DNA of 64,000 nucleotides from contig NC_080074.1 of assembly GCF_949987535.1 (NCBI RefSeq), forward strand, positions 36,625,641 through 36,689,640, read 5' to 3'. Source of the stretch: Balaenoptera acutorostrata (taxonomy: Eukaryota > Chordata > Mammalia > Artiodactyla > Balaenopteridae). Below are positions 56,668 through 64,000 of this stretch, piece by piece (position 1 is the stretch's first letter; each line of letters begins with the position of its first letter). Made by a program: the position numbers and the translations under genes. The notes beneath the pieces were generated by a model. It did not search any database. It was not told the origin of the DNA and worked only from the letters and a program-made list of their open reading frames with translations.

Positions 56668-59664
56668 CATATATTTCAGAAGCTTTTGATATCCAAAATA
56701 AAGTAATTTACTGTGCTCTACAGTCATGATTTTTTTCAAGATCAGGTAAACTTTAAATGATTCTTAATTATTGGTTTTGAACTATAGACAACTAGGAATC
56801 ATTTTCTGTCTTTTCTAAATAAGGATATGGCAGAAAATGGCATATGTAAAAAGCCATCAATTTTCTTTAAGATAAAATCATGTTATTTGTTTGTTGTAAC
56901 TCATAATATTAGGTTTTAAATGTATCTGTTGTATATATATAAGATGCTATTTAATTTTTATGATAATCATAAAGGTCAAATAAATGACAAGATAGCTTTA
57001 TATTATCATTATATAAGAGGCCATATAGATTAAAAGGTGAATAAATTAAATCAGGGAATACTAATGATCAATTCAGATAGTATAATAAAAAATAGATTAG
57101 AAATTCAGTATGAAGTGAAGGAATTAAACATACTCAAGACTTATCATTTATCAACAAGCTCTGAGAATCGTCGAGAACTTTCATATGAGAGACAAAAAGA
57201 AGAAGGAAACAATCTCTCTTAAAAATAAGCATTGAACATGCACAATTTTCAAAAACAAAACCCCTGGATTTTCTAAAAAGAAACTAAGATTACAGACCCT
57301 TATTAGGTGTAAACTTGAGATACTGTTACTCTTGACTGTATTTGGACTTATCTTTACAATCAAATTACTTCCTGAACAGCTCTTCTGCTCTGAACCATAC
57401 ATAGGCCATTCACAAAGAGGATACGATGATCCACCCAGAGTTTCGTACTTTGGTAAATACAAGACCGAGGAGATCACCTCTTGTGAAAGGTCCCCCATGT
57501 CAGCAACTTAGGAGAGCACTTACAGGAGAAATGTACTTAAGAAATGCCAGGAATCAAAGAGACCAGTTTATCTTTTAGAGAAAAAAACACTAATTCAAGA
57601 CTGTTTTTTTTAAAACAAGAGTAAACACAAGCCAATTCTGTCCACCCTCTAACACAATTAATGTGTCTTAATGCTTAATTTCTTTTTTAAAAAAAAATCT
57701 AATTTGCCTTTATTATCAATATGTAATTAGAAACACTAAAGTACCTTCTCATAAGATGGTTCCTATGTCAGCTCTGGGTTCTGTTCTCTGTTTAACCCAC
57801 AAAAAGAGGAAGGAAGAGAAAGAAGGAGGGAAGAAGAGAAAGAGGACAGGAGAGAGGAAGAGAAAAATAAGTCTAGCAAGTTACTCTGAGCCTTTAATTG
57901 TGCCTTAATCATCTGTAGCAAATTAGAATAAGTCATCAGGACATTGTGACTCTCAGAAACAGGATAAAGGTTTCAGAAATCAGCATGGTATGAATCATCT
58001 TGGATTGAGAAAAAGCATTCTACTCAAATAGGAGGAATTATAAGGAATTTATAGCATCTTTAATCTCAAATGTTTGAACAAAGAGAAAGATCAAAGTGTA
58101 ATTTTTACCCACAGCCTTTGAAACCTTAGTTTTGCTTCATCTTTGGAAGACAAATTTTGGACAAGAACAGTTGTTCCTTTAATTTTACTACAGCCCCTCT
58201 TGAAACAATAGGACTTATCATCAGAATTGTTTCTTCTCAGAATATAAGTCCTTATTTCTTAATGTTTAATAATTTATTAAAAATGAAGGAAAATCAGTTA
58301 TTTTAAATACTAGTGTGAGAACATTGTCTGGAACGCTAATTCCTCATTAATATTTGTGAGACTACTATAAAATAATTCATTATTGAAAATGTTTTAAGGC
58401 CACATGTGTCATGTGTTAGTCAATTCATAGTTTTTCAAAAGAATCCCCTTTGGTTTTCCTCACTTTATAGACATGAAAGCTCTTAATTGAACAGCTGGAT
58501 ACTTCATAAATGGCTGATTTTGCAGCACAAATCACATTGTCTCTCCCATTAAAAGAGAGCAGAACCTATATAATCCATTGTTGTTCTGATATTTTATGAT
58601 TTATTATATTACAATTTATTGTATTATTTAAATACATTCAGAATTTTGTCCATGTTTTGCAATTTTAACTGTTATATATGCATAATGCTCAGTTTTGTTT
58701 GGAATTATTTTACAAATCTCCATACTAACATTTTAAGGTCTCAATATCAAATTCTACAAGTCTCCATGATGCTGTTCCCATAGTCCAAATAAAAAACAAC
58801 ATATAAAATATTTGAGAGCCGGCACTTTGCTTAAATGTTTCATTGCCAATTATGAAGTTCTAACTAAACAATTTTTCTTTTTTTAAGCCAAGACTTCATC
58901 ATAATTAAAGATGTTATAGAAATCCGACTCAGCAAGCTTAGAAGTAATTTTGGAAAGCAAAATTTAAAAAAACATAAATGAGCAATTTGCATGTTTTTCT
59001 CCTCTATTTCATTGCCATAGTGGTGGGAAAATAGACAGTTTATGGATTATGGTGGTCTCATCATTTCTAGTAAATCAACTGACTGACCAAAGTCTCCAGA
59101 AAGTTTCATGGTTCATGAAGTTTTAAGTTACAAACACAAATTCTCACATCATCCATCTTTCAATTTATAGCAGCTGGAGCAAAAATCTAGTTCTAAACAA
59201 TTAGCTCAGAAAGTGCTGACCACTTTTTGTTTGATTCCATCAGTATCATTCTTGAATGTGAATCCTAAGTCTCTAAGGCAATTCCTTGGCGACTTCTTAA
59301 AAGGGCTCCAAATATTTGCTCTCTTGGACTCATTATTCACTGACAGATATTTTGATAGCATTAGCTTACATTGATCACAAATATTTCATAGCTTTTGTGT
59401 TTCTGCTTGTGTGTTGACTTTTTTTGAGAGGGAAACATTGCAGTGAATTACAGGAGAAAGAAATGAAATATATCAGATAGTAACTGACTGGCAATTAAAC
59501 AAACTGAAGCATTAGCACTCAAGGGTATGCCCTAATTTGCTGCTTATTGTTTTGTAATTTATGGCCTGAAAGGGTCAATATAAGATAGCTGCTGCTTAGA
59601 TATCAAGTACGTATATAGATTATTGTGTCCTCAGCTTATGTGATATCTCAAAACTGTTTGGTCC
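56668..59664. other. Anonymous sequence, one polypurine tract
   Basis: No repeat family or gene recognised in about 3 kb. 57800-57868 is an almost pure G/A strand. Confidence 0.4.
57800..57868. repeat. Polypurine tract
   Basis: About 69 bp of nearly pure purines (AGAGGAAGGAAGAGAAAGAA and onward) with a few C/T interruptions. Confidence 0.85.
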
Positions 59665-61133
59665 TAAAGGCAAATCCCTACTCCCTGAAATACTCTTTTC
59701 TCTTCTGTGATATGTTAATTTTTTTAGGGAGGTTTCTAAATACTTTACCAGTTATTCCTTCTCTACCGTGTTCTACTGCTGAGTTTCCCTGTGTTTGGTA
59801 TTGAGCCCTATACCTGGTAGTTGTACCTGTTCCCATAGTGTTAAATATTATCTCTATGCTGACAACTCCAAAACCGTATCTCCTATTAAGACTTCTCCTT
59901 GGATTCCAGGCACCCATATCCAATTTTCTATACAGTATTTTTAACTGAATGTTTCACAGCCATCTCAAATAAGTCCCAAACAAAACTCTTATCTCCCAGC
60001 CTTCAGCAAATTGTTCTCTCCCAGTTTTTTCTAGGTATATAGGGTACCATCACATGCCCAAATTGCTGAAAGTGATTATCATGTAGGTGATACTAGAAAA
60101 CTGGGAGTAATCCTAAATTCTTTCCTCTTCCTCACCACTCACATTCAATCTATCAGCATATCTCATGATTTCTGCCTCAAAAATATATCTTGATTAGGTC
60201 TGCTTTTCTTCAGCTAATCTCCTACCACCTTTGTTAAAATCCCTTCCAGGGCTACTAAAATAGCCTCCTTACTGGTGTCTCTGCTTTTCCCATGGTCTTC
60301 CTCCATCCTATTGTTACACAGCAGCCAATTAAACATGAACCAGATCAGGTCAGGCCTCTTTGTAAAATCCTTTAACATTTCCCCGTTGCGTTTCAAATCA
60401 AATGTTCCAATGTTGGCCTACAAGTTTTTGAAAAGTCTGACTCTTGATTATGTCTCCAATTTTACATATCTTCTTCATTACTATTAGCATCACTTCATCT
60501 CCTAGAATAGTCACGTGATCACTTTTCTTCCCTACCTAGGGACATAGTACTTATTTTTCATGGTACCTGAAATGCTATTGTTCTCCAGGATCTGAACATG
60601 GTTGGCTCTGTCCCACCCTTCAAGTCTCAATTTAAACGTCACCTCATCAATGAGACCTTTCCTCACCACCCTGCCCATGCCATTATGCTCTACCAAAGTT
60701 CTCTAGTAAGATAAGCTGAAGCATGAAGATGACACGCTCTACCCAAGCTCACATCCCAGCTTTACCTCTTCATACTGTAGAATGCTGGACAACTCACTTG
60801 ACCTCTTTGTACCTCTGTTTCCTCATTTTTAGAGCACAAATGACAATAGCACCTACCTCCTAGATTACTGAGAAGATTAATGAAAACTGGTTCTGGCACT
60901 GTTGTGTCAACGTTCAATTCACGTTAGTTTTCTTCACAGCACTTCACAATTTGCAATTACTCATTTTTTGGTTTGCTTGATTTTGTTTTAGTTTATAGTC
61001 TGTGTCCTCCAGAGGACTAAGAACTCTATTAAGCAGGGTATATTTATGTGTGTTCTTTTTTATATCATTGTAAACTCAGTGGCAAATGTAATATCCAGGA
61101 CACAGTAGATGTGTAATAAACAATTATTGAATC
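59665..61133 (+). mobile_element. L2 element, reverse transcriptase region to 3' end
   Basis: About 1.25 kb of L2 once the nested MIR is removed. 59855-59866 reads YADN in one frame (TAT GCT GAC AAC), the L2 reverse transcriptase catalytic YADD with the last Asp lost. Downstream it follows the L2 ORF C-terminus ('aaaactgggagtaatcctaa', 'actcacattcaatctatcag', 'tagcctccttactggtgtct') and 3' UTR ('aaacgtcacctcatcaatga', 'gactaagaactctattaagc', 'ggacacagtagatgtgtaat', 'aattattgaatcaag'). No intact frame. Confidence 0.75.
60690..60905 (+). mobile_element. MIR SINE nested in L2
   Basis: 'catcccagctttacctcttc', 'ctggacaactcacttgacct', 'tctgtttcctcatttttaga', 'aatagcacctacctcctaga' follow MIR. L2 3' UTR sequence resumes on its right side, which shows the MIR landed in the L2. 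Confidence 0.75.
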
Positions 61134-61482
61134 AAGAAATTATTTTTGGGGCTTCCCTGGTGGCGCAGTGGTTGAGAATCTGCCTGCTAATGCAGGGGAC
61201 ACGGGTTCGAGCCCTGGCCTGGGAAGATCCCACATGCCGCAGAGCGGCTGGGCCCGTGAGCCACAACTGCTGAGCCTGTGCGTCTGGAGCCTGTGCTCCG
61301 CAACGAGAGAGGCCCGCGCATCGCGATGAAGAGTGGCCCCCGCTTGCCACAACTGGAGAAAGCCCTCGCACAGAAACGAAGACCCAACACAGCCAAAATC
61401 AATCAATCAATCAATCAATCAAACATACGCATCTGATTCAAGATCCTCATTAAAAAAAAAAAAAAAAAAGAAATTATTTTTG
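61134..61482 (+). mobile_element. Young CHR-type SINE with 3' extension, TSD-flanked
   Basis: The body is 61149-61467, with a perfect 15-bp TSD, AAGAAATTATTTTTG, at 61134-61148 and 61468-61482, just past the 3' end of the L2. It lacks about 15 bp between two GAGAGGC-like words that other copies have ('gccgcgatagtgaga'). The tail is (AATC)n at 61397-61420, then 31 bp of unique sequence (61421-61451, ACATACGCATCTGATTCAAG and onward), then the terminal A run. Confidence 0.95.
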
Positions 61483-62555
61483 AATTGGGTTTACAAACTC
61501 ACACTTAAAGATACATACATCTGGTTTTGTTTTTCCTTTGACTATGGGAAAAAAAATGTGCGGTTGCTTTAACCAGGTATTAATCATTCACTGATGATTA
61601 ACATAGATATACATGTAAAGAATTATATTTTATTATGTAACTATGCTCTTGTTTTTAATCCTAAATTCACTCTTACTAAACTTAAAATGTTTTAGCCATG
61701 AGTCACCAGATCCATTTACACTTCATTTTTTCTTTATTCTCTACTTTTAATAAATTTTATCCTTAAACATGGGGCTTCTGTATTTTATGTAGCATCAGGG
61801 GCTTTCATTGTAGGGTTTCAGACCACATCTGATCTTTCAGAGATACCAGGGTTATACTTTAAAGGCCTCTAAAATTTAGGCAAAAGTTCTATGTTACTGT
61901 TGTTACTGTTGAAATTGAAACACTTTCTCTTGACCTCTGCATACTTGAGCTCTGCAGAAGGATGTTTTAGTCTTTAGATCACAGGGTTTTCTTTTCTTTT
62001 CTTTTTTTTTTTTTTGCTCTTTGTTTTTTACTATATTTACTTTGAAGTTTGTCTTTGACCATCTCTTATCCTGAGATAGATCTCAAGGTTTCCAGTCTTC
62101 AAAAGGACTGAACCCTTAGCCTTATGTCCATTGCATGACCTGTCTTCCTCTGGGCTTCCTGAAAACATTGGCTATACTCACCCCTTGCCATGCCGTGAAA
62201 AGTCTACATCAAGCTTCTTAGTGACTGATCAAGTCTGCTCGGACTGTAACACTGCATCGCTCCATTTTAACCTTTAGTTTTCCTTACTTGATAAAGTAAT
62301 ATACTAGTGAGATGTCATTAAAAAAAAAAAAAGTGGCCCTGGAAATAACTTGCTTCCTTCCTATAGCCCCTCCATCTCATCTGGTTACAAAGACTTAATC
62401 TCACCCTTGCATTGGCAAAGTTATCTTCAAGTTAAATAAAATTTAGATATATCTAAGTTTATTTTTTAGCACTTCCATCATGTCACTTGTTTTAGCGCAA
62501 TTATATAACCATATATGAAGGGAGATTACAGTAAAGGAAACACACATGATAAATA
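61483..62555. other. Anonymous sequence with a T-rich run
   Basis: Nothing recognised except (TTTTC)n/poly(T) at about 61988-62015. Confidence 0.4.
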
Positions 62556-63780
62556 GAAAAAAATTTGCTAGCCTGTAGTCATTATTAAGGAAATATCTCT
62601 TGAAACAACAATGAGATTCCAATTTTTCACATATTTGATTAGAAAACATTAAGTTTGATGAAACCTACAATGGACACAAGTGTGCATTATTGGCTGAAGT
62701 ATAAATTGAAGCACTCATTGGGGAGAAAAATTTGGAAATATCCAGGAAAAGTTAAAATGTATATATACATTTACCTAGCATTAGTACTTCTAATAATATA
62801 CCTAGCAAACAGCAAAATACACAAATTTAAAAATTTACAAAGATTTGTGTACAACCTACACAAATTTACAAGACTTACCAGTTTCTTACAAGGAACTGGT
62901 AAGCATTTTTTTCCTGTTCCATCTACCATCTTAGTTCATGTTCTTTCAGTAGTGTTGACATCCCATACCCCAAAATTGAATAATCAGAGAATCACTTTCC
63001 ATAACCCCAGCAATTGGTTAAGAGAAAGGCTTATGAATGAGTCATACCCAAACAGAGTAATTTCTATCACTTTTGCTTGAGGAAACAGAAGAGAGTGTCT
63101 CTCTTTTCTGCTGGTTTCCTGGGACAAGGCTCTGAGTCTGAAACTGCTGGCAGCCATTCTGCCATCTTGAAAGGGGAGCCAGCCTAATGAGAGAATCAGC
63201 CCAGAGGGGAGGCAAGCCAAAGGATGGAGAGAAACCAGTTACAGATGATATTAATTGAAGCTGTAGACCCAAACACACTCAAAGTCAGTTGTACTTCTGA
63301 TCTTTTTGAGCTCTGATGGCAAAAATTTCCTTTTTTGTTTAAGCCAATTTTAATTGGGTTTTTATAACACTTTACAACAAAAAGCCCAATAAAAATATCG
63401 TATTTTAGCACACAAATGGAAAAAAATCATCTCTGTAGAGAATTTTAATTATGACATACTTAAATGAAATACAAAACAGCTATTGAAGATAATAAGATAC
63501 AGCTATAGATATTTCTATAGACAGACACACATCCAGGATATAATAAAGTTCTGGAAACAAAAGTATATTATTGTGCCACTTAAAAAATGTTAAAATCTAT
63601 ACATATATATTTACATAGACTTGTATAGAAAATTGCTGAAATAGTGAGTAGTGGTTACTTTCACGATTTCTCATTTAATGGCATACTTTTTATTTTATAT
63701 TCATCTGTACTGTTTAAATATTTTACCATGAACATGTACTTAACTTTATAATAAAGGTATATTTAAAAAAAATAAAGACA
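62556..63780 (+). mobile_element. Old L1 (L1ME/MC-type) 3' end
   Basis: 62556-62820 follows the last part of ORF2 ('aacaacaatgagattccaat', 'cattggggagaaaaatttgg', 'cttctaataatatacctagc'). 63460-63780 follows an old L1 3' UTR ('tagtgagtagtggttacttt', 'aataaaggtatatttaaaaa'). The middle part, about 62830-63440, is not clearly L1 and may be an insertion or diverged. No coding capacity. Confidence 0.45.
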
Positions 63781-64000
63781 TAGAAGCAACAAAACATGGA
63801 AGTACTATTTTTTTTCTAGCCTAAGTCAAGGTGAAATCAATCTACTATAGAAGAGGGAGTAAGATCTAATACCATTTACTATTTCTTTCTCTGCTCAGGA
63901 ATTAATGGTGTATATATCATACAACTGTGACAAACTGAAACAGAAAATAAGGAAAGATGTCAATGTATCAAGCCAAAATATTTTTATTTTTCTTACTGTA

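Noticed and set aside
1..64000. CRISPR arrays, operons, bacterial-type promoters or terminators
   Set aside because: None present. Direct repeats are microsatellites, SINE tails or duplications, and the sequence is mammalian nuclear DNA.

Overview
This is a stretch of mammalian nuclear DNA, most likely from a whale or dolphin. It is AT-rich and I see no convincing host gene in it. The clade call rests on five young, tRNA-derived CHR-type SINEs that begin 'gggcttccctggtggcgcag' and carry a second half ending in a 'cgaagacccaacacagcc' block before a simple AT-rich tail. It is supported by one shorter CHR-1-like SINE and by LINE-1 copies of cetartiodactyl type. I saw no BovB or Bov-tA elements, which argues against a ruminant. 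The clade is inference from remembered repeat families, not from a database search.

Layout. 1-16 kb: old L2, MIR and LTR fossils in otherwise anonymous sequence, with two young SINEs in opposite orientation (5815-6258 and 6879-7179). 16-21 kb: a second inverted SINE pair of one subfamily (16157-16523 and 19023-19369; the latter splits an MLT1-type LTR), a 150-bp local duplication, and a 5'-truncated L1 (19917-20956). 23.7-30.8 kb: old L1 wreckage (a 5' region, a 4.4-kb L1 with a large internal deletion, ORF2 fragments) and a Tigger/MER2-type DNA transposon end. 32.7-38.0 kb: a 5.3-kb L1 with perfect target-site duplications (TSDs), a readable endonuclease domain and an uninterrupted 738-codon reverse transcriptase/C-terminal frame, but dead through frameshifts. 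41.6-45.6 kb: ERV-L-type and MaLR-type LTRs and a long inverted repeat. 49.6-56.7 kb: a full-length 7.09-kb L1 with a GC-rich 5' UTR promoter region and perfect 15-bp TSDs, inactivated by many stops. 59.7-61.5 kb: a nested stack, an L2 carrying a MIR inside it and a young SINE inserted at its 3' end. 62.5-63.8 kb: an old L1 3' end.

None of the L1 copies can encode both proteins intact, so every coding-like signal here is a pseudogene. The young SINEs and L1s carry TSDs that mostly start at TT/AAGA-like sites, as expected if all were inserted by L1 machinery.

The signals most worth a second look are: (i) a 42-bp inverted, near-identical copy of sequence 1.7 kb away, sitting between two exact 19-bp direct repeats (29798-29879); (ii) a 148-bp, about 93% inverted repeat whose spacer holds the inverted end of an LTR (44673-45132); (iii) SINE copies with extra non-SINE sequence between their AT-rich tail and a terminal poly(A), like small 3' transductions; (iv) a SINE subfamily with an internal 24-bp tandem duplication; (v) a possible L1 3' transduction; and (vi) a strong 3' splice-site-like sequence in the full-length L1 5' UTR. 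I found no undescribed gene system.
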